NCBI GenBank assembly: GCA_017546445.1
Contig: JAFYWX010000012.1
Span: forward strand, 1 to 64,000
Origin: Akkermansia sp.
GTDB taxonomy: Bacteria > Verrucomicrobiota > Verrucomicrobiia > Verrucomicrobiales > Akkermansiaceae
Reading direction: 5' to 3'
Length of the DNA: 64,000 nucleotides
Position numbers and translations under genes: made by a program. The notes under the pieces were generated by a model, which did not search any database, had not been told where the DNA came from, and saw only the letters and a list, made by a program, of their open reading frames with translations. Within the stretch, counting starts at the first letter, position 1; each line of letters begins with the position of its first letter. Shown here piece after piece: positions 1-8,012 of this stretch.

Positions 1-1035
1 GGCTGGGTGCTGGCGGGGTACAGTATCACGGCGGTGCTGGCGCGTTTTGTGAGCGGGTGGCTGGTGGATAGTTTTCCGCGTATGGTGGTGCTGGTGAGTT
101 CGTTTGTGTTGTTTGCGCTGTGTACCGGGGCGTATCTGCTGGCGGGGAGTCTGCTGGCTTTTGCGGTGGTGCGTACGCTGCACGGCATTCCTTTCGGCGC
201 GGCTACGGTGGCGAATAGTACGGTGGCGGTGGATTCGCTGCCGTTCAGCCGACGGGCAGAGGGTATCGGCTTCTATGGGTTGAGCAATAATGTGGCTTCG
301 GCGCTGGCGCCGAGTGTGGGGCTGGCCATGTATGGGGCCTGGGCGGATTTTGATTTGCTCATGTGGGTGGCTGTGGTGCTGGCGGTGCTGGGGTTACTGG
401 TGACGCATTCCACCCGGCTGCCGCGGCGTCCCCGACCGCTGCCGCGCAAGCCGTTCAGCTGGCGCCGGCTGGTGCTGTGGCGCGGGTGGAGCCAGGGGGT
501 ATCCACCATCTGCTTTGCCTTTGCCTACGGGGTTATTTCCACCTATGTGGCGTTGTACAGTATTCAGGTGCTGGGTATCACGCATGGCATGGGCTTTTTC
601 TTCCTGCTGTTTTCGGCGGGGCTCATCACCTCGCGCCTCATCGGGAGCCGCACGCTGCGGCAGGGCAGGATTGTGCAGAATGCGGTGGTGGGCGTGGGGC
701 TGGGCTGTGTGGGGTATGCGCTTTTTGCCGGGGTGCAGGCGGAGTGGGCGTTGTATGTTTCTGCCCTTATCTGCGGTCTGGGCAATGGTCATTTCTTCCC
801 GGCGGTGCAGAATATGTTTATCAACATGTGCAGCAAGGATGAGCGCGGTACAGCGAATTCGACTCTCTTTGTTTCTTGGGATATCGGCGCAGGGCTCGGC
901 ACGCTGCTGGGCGGTGTGCTGGCTGAGGCATTTGGCTTCGGTCCGGCGTTCTGGTGCGCAGCGCTGGTAAATCTGGCCGGGGCAGGGCTGTTCCTGCTCT
1001 ATGGCTGCCGCGCCTACCGGCGGCATGTGGCTTAA
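1..1035 (+). CDS. MFS transporter, 5' end outside window
   Basis: Polytopic inner-membrane protein of the major facilitator superfamily; substrate unknown. The reading frame is open from base 1, so the first transmembrane segment and true start lie upstream. The visible part begins just before an MFS motif-A-like loop (RFVSGWLVDSFPRM), followed by about ten hydrophobic segments. A basic, proline-rich central loop (RRPRPLPRKPFSWRR, near residue 140) separates the two six-helix halves. Its stop overlaps by 4 bases the stop of the convergent gene at 1032-1421. The last 55 bases of the gene are duplicated at 1466-1520. Family assignment is secure; drug efflux or sugar transport cannot be told apart. 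Confidence 0.85.
   Translation, partial: GWVLAGYSITAVLARFVSGWLVDSFPRMVVLVSSFVLFALCTGAYLLAGSLLAFAVVRTLHGIPFGAATVANSTVAVDSLPFSRRAEGIGFYGLSNNVASALAPSVGLAMYGAWADFDLLMWVAVVLAVLGLLVTHSTRLPRRPRPLPRKPFSWRRLVLWRGWSQGVSTICFAFAYGVISTYVALYSIQVLGITHGMGFFFLLFSAGLITSRLIGSRTLRQGRIVQNAVVGVGLGCVGYALFAGVQAEWALYVSALICGLGNGHFFPAVQNMFINMCSKDERGTANSTLFVSWDIGAGLGTLLGGVLAEAFGFGPAFWCAALVNLAGAGLFLLYGCRAYRRHVA
980..1034 (+). repeat. 55-bp direct repeat, copy 1 (3' end of MFS gene)
   Basis: Matches 1466-1520 with one mismatch (C993 versus T1479). This copy encodes the last residues of the transporter and runs into its TAA stop. Confidence 0.95.
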
Positions 1036-1421
1036 TCTTCCGCTTCCTCTGCATCATCATCTGCAGGGCGGTGGAGGAGTTTATCGAGCATGTAGCCGAT
1101 GCCCCAGGAAACGGCAATCCACCCCAGCGAGAGGAAGAGAAGACCATTGTATGAGCTGTGGCGGTATCTGAGCCCCGGGCGTTTGTAGATGGTGCGCATT
1201 AACTCCATAGGGTCCACCTGCCAGATGTGCAGGGCGAATAGAATCAGCAGCCCCAGCACCAGCGCAGCGGCCAGGACGTAATACCCCCGGCGGCGTTCTG
1301 CGGCATCATCCACCCAGGCATTGTAGCACAGCAGCCCGAGCAGGAATACCACCATCACCACGCCCCACAGCCCGTAAGGAGAGTCGGTCGGGTAGCTGGT
1401 GTCTGCCAGTAAGGTGCTCAT
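1032..1421 (-). CDS. Small membrane protein, function unknown
   Basis: 129-residue protein with three hydrophobic segments (about residues 17-33, 47-66 and 92-110) and a highly acidic C-terminus (DDDAEEAED). No family recognised. It has its own promoter (TTGACA-17-TATACG) only 6 bases before the ATG, so the mRNA is probably leaderless. The gene and promoter lie exactly between two copies of a 55-bp direct repeat, so it looks like an inserted or duplicated unit. Its stop overlaps the MFS stop tail to tail. Confidence 0.7.
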   Translation of the reverse strand: MSTLLADTSYPTDSPYGLWGVVMVVFLLGLLCYNAWVDDAAERRRGYYVLAAALVLGLLILFALHIWQVDPMELMRTIYKRPGLRYRHSSYNGLLFLSLGWIAVSWGIGYMLDKLLHRPADDDAEEAED

Positions 1422-1427
1422 GTCAAC

Positions 1428-1456
1428 CGTATACCACGCCTGCAGCGGGATGTCAA
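1428..1456 (-). promoter_or_regulatory. Promoter of the 1032-1421 gene
   Basis: TTGACA at 1451-1456, 17-bp spacer, TATACG at 1428-1433. Six bases separate the -10 box from the ATG, so transcription should start at or next to the start codon. Confidence 0.75.
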
Positions 1457-1465
1457 TGCTATTCC

Positions 1466-1520
1466 GGGCAGGGCTGTTTCTGCTCTATGGCTGCCGCGCC
1501 TACCGGCGGCATGTGGCTTA
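1466..1520 (+). repeat. 55-bp direct repeat, copy 2
   Basis: Intergenic copy of the last 55 bases of the MFS gene (980-1034), ending in TAG instead of TAA. The two copies bracket a 431-bp segment holding the small membrane gene and its promoter. Confidence 0.95.
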
Positions 1521-1574
1521 GCCTACCGCCGCCCGAGCGGAGCGCGAAGACCAATTGCAACTTCCACCTCCGGG

Positions 1575-3014
1575 TCAGGGCATAGCCGCCAAGGCGGCAG
1601 ATACGCCCTCGCCATAGTCCTTGTGACAGGCGAAGCAGTGCTCCAGGTGGCGCTGGCGGATGAATTCCGGCACACCGGACATGGCGCGAGCTGTGTTGTC
1701 GAAAAGTGCCTGGCGCTGCTCTGCGTTCATGAGCAGGAACAGGGCGCGGGGCTGGGCATAGTAATCGGCCTCATCGTTGGCGTAGTCCCAGTGACCGGAA
1801 TCGCCGCAGATGTGCTGGGGCGGTTCCATGAACTGCGGCTGTTCCTGCCACTCGTGGTAGCTATTGGGCTCGTAGCTGAGGGTGTCGCCCAGGTTGCCGT
1901 CGGTGCGCATCTGACCATCGCGGTGGAAGCTGTGGAAAGGGCAGCGGGGGCGATTCACGGGGATGAGGTGGTGGTTCACCCCCAGGCGGTAACGCTGCGC
2001 ATCGCCATAGGCAAAGAGACGGCCCTGCAGCATTTTATCCGGTGAGAAGCCGATGCCCGGCACCACCTGCGCGGGGTTGAACGCGGCTTGTTCCACCTCG
2101 GCAAAGTAGTTCTGCGGGTTGCGGTTGAGCACCATTTCGCCCACCTCGATGAGCGGGAAATCGCCGTGTGGCCATACCTTGGTCAGATCAAAGGGGTTGA
2201 AGGGGAAGGCCGCGGCTTCCTCATCTGTCATGACCTGGATGCAGAGCTTCCATTTCGGAAATCGCCCTTGCGCGATAGCGCGGTAGAGGTCGGAGCCGGC
2301 GCTGTCGCGGTCGACGGCGATGAGGGCGGCGGCCTGGGCATCAGTCAGGTTGCGGATTCCTTGCTGGCAGACCCAGTGGAACTTGCACCAGATGCGCTTG
2401 TTCCGCGCGTTGATGAGCGAGAAGGTGTGGCTGCCGAAGCCGTGCATGTGGCGGAAGCCGTCCGGGATGCCGCGGTCGCTCATGACGATGGTAATCTGGT
2501 GAAAAGCTTCGGGCAGGGAGGTCCAGAAATCCCAGTTGGCGGCGGGGCTGTGCAGCCCGCTGGCAGGGTGGCGCTTGATGGCGTGGTTCAGGTCGGCAAA
2601 CTTGCGAGGGTCGCGCAGGAAGAAGACCGGGGTGTTGTTGCCCACCAGGTCCCAGTTTCCCTGCCGGGTGTAGAATTTGACGGCAAAGCCGCGGATATCG
2701 CGCTCGGCATCGGCTGCGCCTCGCTCGCCCGCCACGGTGGAAAAGCGCACAAAGACCTCCGTTTCCTTGCCGATGGACGAGAATAAATCGGCACAAGTGT
2801 AAGGGGTGATATCATTAGTGACGCGGAATGTGCCGAACGCTCCGAAGCCCTTTGCATGCATGCGGCGCTCCGGGATGACCTCGCGGTTCAGGTGGCTGAG
2901 CTTTTCGAAAAGCCAGGTATCCTGCATGAGCATGGGGCCGCGAGCCCCTGCGGTGAGGGAGCGGTTGTTATCGGCCACCGGAGCGCCGGCAGCAGTGGTG
3001 AGCTTGTGGTTCAT
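1575..3014 (-). CDS. katA: Catalase (heme monofunctional)
   Basis: Decomposes hydrogen peroxide. The short (about 480-residue) architecture is that of clade-3 small-subunit catalases. Visible key sites, counted from the chosen start: catalytic His53 in [14 protein letters not shown], Asn126 in VGNNTPVFF, and heme-ligand Tyr336 in [14 protein letters not shown]. The start at 3014 gives the family-typical opening [13 protein letters not shown]; an in-frame ATG at 3038 would add eight residues and has a purine-rich stretch before it, so it remains possible. The C-terminus carries a Cys/His cluster ([11 protein letters not shown]). It stands alone, probably for oxygen tolerance in a mostly anaerobic host niche (inference). 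No clear OxyR or PerR site was recognised. Confidence 0.95.
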   Translation of the reverse strand: MNHKLTTAAGAPVADNNRSLTAGARGPMLMQDTWLFEKLSHLNREVIPERRMHAKGFGAFGTFRVTNDITPYTCADLFSSIGKETEVFVRFSTVAGERGAADAERDIRGFAVKFYTRQGNWDLVGNNTPVFFLRDPRKFADLNHAIKRHPASGLHSPAANWDFWTSLPEAFHQITIVMSDRGIPDGFRHMHGFGSHTFSLINARNKRIWCKFHWVCQQGIRNLTDAQAAALIAVDRDSAGSDLYRAIAQGRFPKWKLCIQVMTDEEAAAFPFNPFDLTKVWPHGDFPLIEVGEMVLNRNPQNYFAEVEQAAFNPAQVVPGIGFSPDKMLQGRLFAYGDAQRYRLGVNHHLIPVNRPRCPFHSFHRDGQMRTDGNLGDTLSYEPNSYHEWQEQPQFMEPPQHICGDSGHWDYANDEADYYAQPRALFLLMNAEQRQALFDNTARAMSGVPEFIRQRHLEHCFACHKDYGEGVSAALAAMP

Positions 3015-3224
3015 GAGTGCCGATTTTAAGTTTCGCATCTTTCTTTTTCAAGAAGTTAGCTCTGATTGTTATAGTGAGCCCGCGCAAACGCGGAGCTCTG
3101 CGCCTGATGCAGCCTGAATCTTTTCCGGTTTGTCGTTGCATATGTTTAAAAAAGCTTTACAGGCCGTTGAGAGAAAAATGAGTATCATGCGGGATTTAGC
3201 CTTTTCCTGCGGGAAAAGTTTTGC

Positions 3225-3230
3225 TAGAAT
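3225..3230 (+). promoter_or_regulatory. Probable -10 box of the DapF-like gene
   Basis: TAGAAT nine bases before the ATG at 3240. A convincing -35 hexamer is not seen at 16-18 bp. Confidence 0.4.
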
Positions 3231-3239
3231 TGCGGTGTT

Positions 3240-3671
3240 ATGATGCTCGAATTCTACAAGATGACCGGCTCCGAACACGATTTTGTGATGGTGGATAACC
3301 GAGACCTGGAGCTCAGCGGTGTGCTGACGGCGGGGAATATCAAGGATATCTGCAATCGCCGTTTTGGTATCGGGGCTGATGGTTTCATTGTTGTAGAACC
3401 GTCCAGGACAAAGGGCTCTTCGCTTATCCGTTGTTTTAATGCTGACGGGACCGAGGTTGAGCTGAATCATGATGCCGCACTCTGCACCACAGCTTTTGTG
3501 GATTTCCTGCTGGATGGTGCGGCGAAGAATCTCCGTTTCGAGACAAAGGCGGGCGCGCTGAAAGGTAAAGTGAACGAGGATGACAGCGTGACGGTGCAGA
3601 AAGGGGATAAGTCTTTCTCCGGCCCGGCGCTCATCGTGTTCCGCGGTGAGGTGATTATCTGCGAGGAATGA
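3240..3671 (+). CDS. Half-length DapF-like protein lacking catalytic Cys
   Basis: 143 residues matching only the N-terminal lobe of diaminopimelate epimerase, which is normally about 270 residues. Recognisable DapF signatures: YKMTGSEHDFVMVDN at the start, RRFGIGADGFIVVEPS, and CFNADGTEVE. The active-site stretch that normally reads xCGNGxRC here reads LNHDAALC, so the catalytic cysteine is replaced by Asn76 and the CGNG substrate loop is lost. The frame ends cleanly and the second lobe is not found downstream. It is probably not an active epimerase; a regulatory or divergent role, or slow decay, is possible. Shikimate kinase follows 13 bases later, likely in the same transcript. Confidence 0.75.
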   Translation: MMLEFYKMTGSEHDFVMVDNRDLELSGVLTAGNIKDICNRRFGIGADGFIVVEPSRTKGSSLIRCFNADGTEVELNHDAALCTTAFVDFLLDGAAKNLRFETKAGALKGKVNEDDSVTVQKGDKSFSGPALIVFRGEVIICEE

Positions 3672-3684
3672 TGCGCTGTCCGCT

Positions 3685-4251
3685 ATGATTCCTGCGCCGA
3701 TACATCCGCTGGAAACCAAGGGCCGCCCCATTATCCTGGTGGGGCTCATGGGCTGCGGCAAGACCACCGTGGGCAAAGCGCTCAGCAAGCGCACCGGCAT
3801 GCCGCTGCTGGATACCGATGCCATCATCGAGGAACAGATAGGCAAACCGATACCGGAAATCTTTGCAGAGCAGGGGGAGGCGCATTTCCGCTCATTGGAA
3901 ACGGCGCTGCTGCGTTACCTGCTGTATAATCCTACCCCCAGTCCGTCCATCATTTCCACAGGCGGTGGCATTGTGGTGCGCCCGGAGAACCGTGAGCTGT
4001 TGCGCAAGCTGGGCTTCACCGTGTGGCTGAATGTTTCCATCAATGCACTGCTGACCCGCACCGCCAAGAGTACCAACCGGCCGCTGCTGCAGAATACCGA
4101 CCGCCGCGCGGTCTTCGAACGCCTGGATTCCGAACGCCGCGCTTTCTATAAAGAGGCTGCGCATTACTGGCTTGATGCATCGCGTCTGGATGTGAACAGT
4201 GTCGCGGTGCGTGTGTGCGAAGAAGCAGAACGCTTTTTCTCGGCTTTCTGA
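3685..4251 (+). CDS. aroK: Shikimate kinase
   Basis: Phosphorylates shikimate with ATP in aromatic amino acid and chorismate synthesis; cytoplasmic. 188 residues, slightly longer than usual because of about 15 extra N-terminal residues. Walker A GLMGCGKT at 20-27, substrate-binding DTD at 43-45, the RSLE stretch, glycine motif STGGGIV and lid motif NRPLLQ are all present and in order. It follows the DapF-like gene by 13 bases. Confidence 0.95.
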   Translation: MIPAPIHPLETKGRPIILVGLMGCGKTTVGKALSKRTGMPLLDTDAIIEEQIGKPIPEIFAEQGEAHFRSLETALLRYLLYNPTPSPSIISTGGGIVVRPENRELLRKLGFTVWLNVSINALLTRTAKSTNRPLLQNTDRRAVFERLDSERRAFYKEAAHYWLDASRLDVNSVAVRVCEEAERFFSAF

Positions 4252-4282
4252 TGCTAAAATCCATTTCCTCTGCAATAGTTGC

Positions 4283-4312
4283 TTGACGCGGATAGCCGAT
4301 TTGTGGTAGGAT
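4283..4312 (+). promoter_or_regulatory. Promoter of the carboxyltransferase gene
   Basis: TTGACG at 4283-4288, 18-bp spacer, TAGGAT at 4307-4312. The predicted leader before the ATG at 4354 is about 35 bases. Confidence 0.7.
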
Positions 4313-4353
4313 TAGCGCATAGAATCTGGTATCTTACACAAGAAATTTTAGAT

Positions 4354-5853
4354 ATGAAACCCGCTACATTCAACTGCACTGTACTGCGCGACGGCCACCA
4401 GTCTCTGGCTGCCACCCGCATGTCCACCGAGCAGATGCTCGAAATCGCTCCCATCCTTGATACCATGGGCTTCTCCGCTCTGGAAACCTGGGGTGGTGCT
4501 TCCATTGACTCCGGTCTCCGCTTCCTCGGCGAGCACCCGTTCGACCGTCTTGACACCCTGAAGAAGCTGGCTCCCAAGACTCCGCACATGATGCTGCTGC
4601 GCGGTCAGAACCTCGTGGGCTACACTCACTACGCTGATGACGTGGTGGAAGCATTCGTGAAGCTCAGCGCCAAGCACGGCATGAACATCTTCCGTATCTT
4701 CGACTGCCTGAACGACCCGCAGAACATGCGCACCTCCATCAAGGCAGCCAAGGAAGCCGGTGCTCAGGCTCACGGCACCATCTGCTACACCACTTCCCCG
4801 GTGCACAACCTGGAGTACTTCGCCAACCTGGCCAAGGAAATCGCCGATATGGGTGCTGATGCCATCGTCATCAAGGATATGGCTGGCCTTATCCCCCCGG
4901 CTGAGACTGCCGCTCTGACCGAGGCTATCAAGAAGGCCTGTAACCTCCCCGTGTGGATTCACACTCACGAGACTGCCGGTCTCGGCGCCGCCACCTACGT
5001 GGCCGGTATCAACGCCGGTGCTGACGCCGTGGACGTGTCCATCGCTCCCTTCGCTAACGGTACCGGTCAGCCGGACTGCATGCGCATGCTCGCCCTCATG
5101 AACGGTTACGAGCGCGCTCCCAAGCTTGAGGACGAGGAAGACTTCAAGAAGAAGCTTTCCGAAATCTCCACCATGCTGCAGCCCGTGTACGACAGCCTTT
5201 CCCGCTTCACCAGCCACGCCAACGAAATCGTGAACAGCGATACGCTGCGCTACCAGGTGCCCGGCGGCATGCTTTCCAACTTCCGCAGCCAGCTGAAGGA
5301 AATGAACATGACCGACAAGTTCGAGGAAGTGTTCGCCGAAATCCCCGTGGTGCGTGAGGCTCTGGGTTGGATTCCGTTGGTAACTCCCACCTCTCAGATT
5401 GTGGGTGTGCAGGCTATGATGAATGTGAAGTTCGGCCGCTGGAAGAACATCACCCCGCAGTGCGCCGACGTGGCTCTGGGCTACTATGGCCGCACTCCCG
5501 CTCCCGTGGATCCCGAGCTGCAGGCCATGTGTGCCAAGAAGATGGGCAAGGAACCCATCTCCTGCCGCCCCGCCGACCTCATCAAGCCCGGTATGCAGGA
5601 TCTGCGCGACAAGCTCGCCGCCAAGGGGCTGCCTGTGACCGATGAGAACTGCGTGATTTACTGCATGTTCCCGCAGCAGCTGGAGGATTACTATGCCGGC
5701 AAGAAGCCCGAGCCGCCCACCACTCCCAAGCAGGAGAACTTCGGCGCTCCCGCTGCCCTCTCCACTGTGGGTGTGGCTGCCGCCATCTCCGGCCGCAACA
5801 TGAAGCTCAACATCATGGGCCGCGAGTACGATGTGACCATCGAGGAGAAGTAA
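4354..5853 (+). CDS. Carboxyltransferase subunit (OadA/PycB type), no biotin domain
   Basis: 499-residue carboxyltransferase of the oxaloacetate decarboxylase alpha / pyruvate carboxylase subunit B family. Order: HMGL-like TIM barrel (about 1-270) with RDGHQSL at 12-18, likely carboxylated Lys174 in VIKDMAG and metal ligands H203 and H205 in WIHTHETAG; then the conserved PYC_OADA region. The sequence stops at MKLNIMGREYDVTIEEK, which looks like the first strand of a biotinyl domain, and no AMKM site follows. Biotin must therefore be carried by a separate protein encoded elsewhere. An in-frame ATG at 4279 overlaps the promoter and is rejected as start. The coding sequence is strongly C-ending, suggesting high expression. 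Confidence 0.88.
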   Translation: MKPATFNCTVLRDGHQSLAATRMSTEQMLEIAPILDTMGFSALETWGGASIDSGLRFLGEHPFDRLDTLKKLAPKTPHMMLLRGQNLVGYTHYADDVVEAFVKLSAKHGMNIFRIFDCLNDPQNMRTSIKAAKEAGAQAHGTICYTTSPVHNLEYFANLAKEIADMGADAIVIKDMAGLIPPAETAALTEAIKKACNLPVWIHTHETAGLGAATYVAGINAGADAVDVSIAPFANGTGQPDCMRMLALMNGYERAPKLEDEEDFKKKLSEISTMLQPVYDSLSRFTSHANEIVNSDTLRYQVPGGMLSNFRSQLKEMNMTDKFEEVFAEIPVVREALGWIPLVTPTSQIVGVQAMMNVKFGRWKNITPQCADVALGYYGRTPAPVDPELQAMCAKKMGKEPISCRPADLIKPGMQDLRDKLAAKGLPVTDENCVIYCMFPQQLEDYYAGKKPEPPTTPKQENFGAPAALSTVGVAAAISGRNMKLNIMGREYDVTIEEK

Positions 5854-5883
5854 TATCTCCCGACGTTACATGCCTTAACTTTC

Positions 5884-5921
5884 AGCGCTGCGATTCCCTG
5901 CTTGGAATCGCAGCGCTTCTC
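5884..5921 (+). terminator. Terminator after carboxyltransferase gene
   Basis: Perfect 14-bp stem (5884-5897 with 5904-5917) around a 6-base loop, followed by a short pyrimidine run TCTCTT. Confidence 0.8.
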
Positions 5922-5946
5922 TTAACTCTCAATGGTTTAGTTAAAA

Positions 5947-6375
5947 ATGAAATTGATTATCACTCTTGCTGCAGCTCTTTCTCTTTATGCTCCTGTGGCT
6001 CAGGCTATATACGTGCCCTCCGAAAAGCCGCACGCCATCGCGGGCGAGGAAGCCGCCGGGCTGATAGATGCCTGTATCTCAGCTTTTAACGAATTGCTTT
6101 CCGCCTATGAAGGTATATGCGATGCTGCCAGCGCTAATGCTGCAGCGGAGAAACTGCCTGCTTTGCATGTGAATCTGCAGAAGGCTGTAGATAAGGTGAA
6201 TGCCCTTGGTGAAACGGATGAGGCAACGCAGACTCTCCTGATGACCCGCCTTATGCCTATGCTTTTTGTATTCGGCGGGCGCACCTCTGCCGCATTCGAC
6301 CGCATCAAGGAGAATCACTATTACGGAAGTGAAAGTCTCCGTAACTTCATGGAGTATGTTCTGCCCCAGGAGTGA
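5947..6375 (+). CDS. Secreted protein of unknown function (paralog of 9241-10119)
   Basis: 142 residues with a clear signal peptide (MKLIITLAAALSLYAPVAQA). The rest is predicted helical. About 100 residues align with the C-terminal part of the protein at 9241-10119: ANAAAEKLPAL versus ADAAAEQLKSLL, and HYYGSESLRNFMEYVL versus QWYGSTRLSVMDELF. The two therefore share an exported domain I cannot name. It lies 28 bases upstream of the ankyrin/zinc-motif lipoprotein gene and may be cotranscribed with it. Confidence 0.7.
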   Translation: MKLIITLAAALSLYAPVAQAIYVPSEKPHAIAGEEAAGLIDACISAFNELLSAYEGICDAASANAAAEKLPALHVNLQKAVDKVNALGETDEATQTLLMTRLMPMLFVFGGRTSAAFDRIKENHYYGSESLRNFMEYVLPQE

Positions 6376-6402
6376 GTAGGAAACTAAAGATATCCTGTTG
6401 CT

Positions 6403-7884
6403 ATGAATTGCCTGCTATACGTCACAAGGAAGGCTAGAAAGAGCCTGAGCCTTCTGCTTATCCTGAGTATGGTGTTGAGTGGCTGCCGTTCCACTATTTA
6501 TCGGGCTTCTGCCAGTGGGGATGTACGCACGGTGAAGGCGGAAATTGCCCGTGGAGCCGATGTGTCTGACCGTCCGCATGGGGCTCATATGCTCTGGGTT
6601 ATACCGGCTATGCCGGTAACGATTGCGGTGGATATTGCTCAGCTTGGTCTGGCCATAGGTACGCTGGGATTGTATGCGCATGCTATGGATGCTCTTTGTG
6701 GAGAGCATGGAAGTCTTCTGACAGTGCGCTTGTCCAGATTCCTGCGCACGCCGGTGGAGGCTGCTCAGGACAATGGGCATGATGCAGTGGTTCGTCTGCT
6801 TGTGCGCCATGGGGCAACGCTTCCCGAGGAGAAGGCGAAACCGGACAAGACCGAGAAGCCGCAGCCTGAGGTATCGACTTCCGTGCCGGTTGCCACGTCC
6901 TCTGCTCAGGAGTATGCGCTGGCGCCCGCTCCTGCTTGTGAGGTGGTATCGGCCCCCGTCCGGGAGGCTTCTCCGCCGTCGATTCCAGTGGCAGCTCCGG
7001 TGGCGACTCTGGGTAGGGATTATGTATATGGTACAGCCTCGTTGGATTACAGGAACAGCTCTCGAATCCGCCGCATGCTGCAGAACGGCAGTTTTGCCAC
7101 TCTGCGGGGGATAGAGCGGGGGGTGGGCAAGACGAGTGATGCGACGGATAAGGATGCCCGGGGGCGCTATGATGTGTGGTATTATTTCCGGCTTTCATCA
7201 GACATCAAGACGGCGCACATGGCGATGCTGGTAGCGCGTAGTCAGGATGGCAATGTGAAGGAAGTGGCGTATGTGGGGGTGCCGGAGAATTACCAGCCGC
7301 ATTATCTCGGAGATTCCTCTCTGGTGCGGGAACTGGAATTGCTGCCGACCACGGGATCCCGCTATAAGGGATTGCAGAGGGCCTATGACAGGGTTGCTGG
7401 CAAGAGCCTTGCCGGAATGGAGTCCTATGTGAAGCGATACAATGACCATGTTTATGCCACGTTGAAGGCGGAGCAGGATAGAAAGATAAAGCAGGAAATA
7501 GAAAATGGTCTGCTGAATCTCGTTACTGACCTTTCGACTAATCTGGGAGGTGCTGGTGGCGCTCTGGTCAGCGATGTGGCTGGTGGTTCATCCTCTGGTT
7601 CTGGCAGTTCTGGGGAGAAGACAGTTACGAAGCGGGTTTCATGTTCCACCTGCAGTGGAAAGGGTAGCATGCGTGGTACTCTGGGGGCTACGGTCACATG
7701 CCCGAATTGCAACGGAAGTGGTAAACTCACCATTACTGAGACTACTGGCTCATCGGGCGGGGGGTGGAAGCTTAAGAAGGAGACCTGCACCATGTGCAAG
7801 GGCGGCAAGACCATCCGCAGCGCGGGAACTGTGAAGGCTTGTCCCGGCTGTGCCGGCCGCGGGTATAACAATTCCATACCGTAA
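6403..7884 (+). CDS. Lipoprotein with ankyrin repeats and DnaJ-type CxxCxGxG motifs
   Basis: 493 residues. Type II signal peptide with lipobox LSGC (Cys28). One ankyrin unit (ASASGDVRTVKAEIARGADV) is followed by a hydrophobic insert (LWVIPAMPVTIAVDIAQLGLAIGTLG region) and then another ankyrin unit (AAQDNGHDAVVRLLVRHGATL). After that come a Pro/Ala/Val-rich linker (about 140-200), a globular domain (about 205-370), a Gly/Ser linker, and four Cys motifs starting at C414 (CSTCSGKG), C433 (CPNCNGSG), C462 (CTMCKGGK) and C480 (CPGCAGRG). These four match the zinc-binding region of DnaJ, but there is no J domain, and the protein is predicted to be exported. Function unknown; a periplasmic chaperone or thiol-handling role is speculation. 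Confidence 0.75.
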   Translation: MNCLLYVTRKARKSLSLLLILSMVLSGCRSTIYRASASGDVRTVKAEIARGADVSDRPHGAHMLWVIPAMPVTIAVDIAQLGLAIGTLGLYAHAMDALCGEHGSLLTVRLSRFLRTPVEAAQDNGHDAVVRLLVRHGATLPEEKAKPDKTEKPQPEVSTSVPVATSSAQEYALAPAPACEVVSAPVREASPPSIPVAAPVATLGRDYVYGTASLDYRNSSRIRRMLQNGSFATLRGIERGVGKTSDATDKDARGRYDVWYYFRLSSDIKTAHMAMLVARSQDGNVKEVAYVGVPENYQPHYLGDSSLVRELELLPTTGSRYKGLQRAYDRVAGKSLAGMESYVKRYNDHVYATLKAEQDRKIKQEIENGLLNLVTDLSTNLGGAGGALVSDVAGGSSSGSGSSGEKTVTKRVSCSTCSGKGSMRGTLGATVTCPNCNGSGKLTITETTGSSGGGWKLKKETCTMCKGGKTIRSAGTVKACPGCAGRGYNNSIP

Positions 7885-7954
7885 ACACAGAAGGGAATTA
7901 CAATTCACTATTCACGAATCATTATTCATTTCCCTGTGCTGTCAGTTCCGTGGA

Positions 7955-7983
7955 TTGACAGGGCAGGGCGTGCGTGGTATGAT
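7955..7983 (+). promoter_or_regulatory. Promoter of tyrS
   Basis: TTGACA at 7955-7960, 17-bp spacer, TATGAT at 7978-7983: near consensus. Start codon at 8013. Confidence 0.85.
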
Positions 7984-8012
7984 TCGAGGCACAAAGCAAA
8001 ACGCTCTTTATC

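Noticed and set aside
3039..3100. Possible PerR/Fur-like box upstream of catalase (GATTGTTATAGTG)
   Set aside because: Only a loose partial match to the known boxes and no second site; not enough to call.
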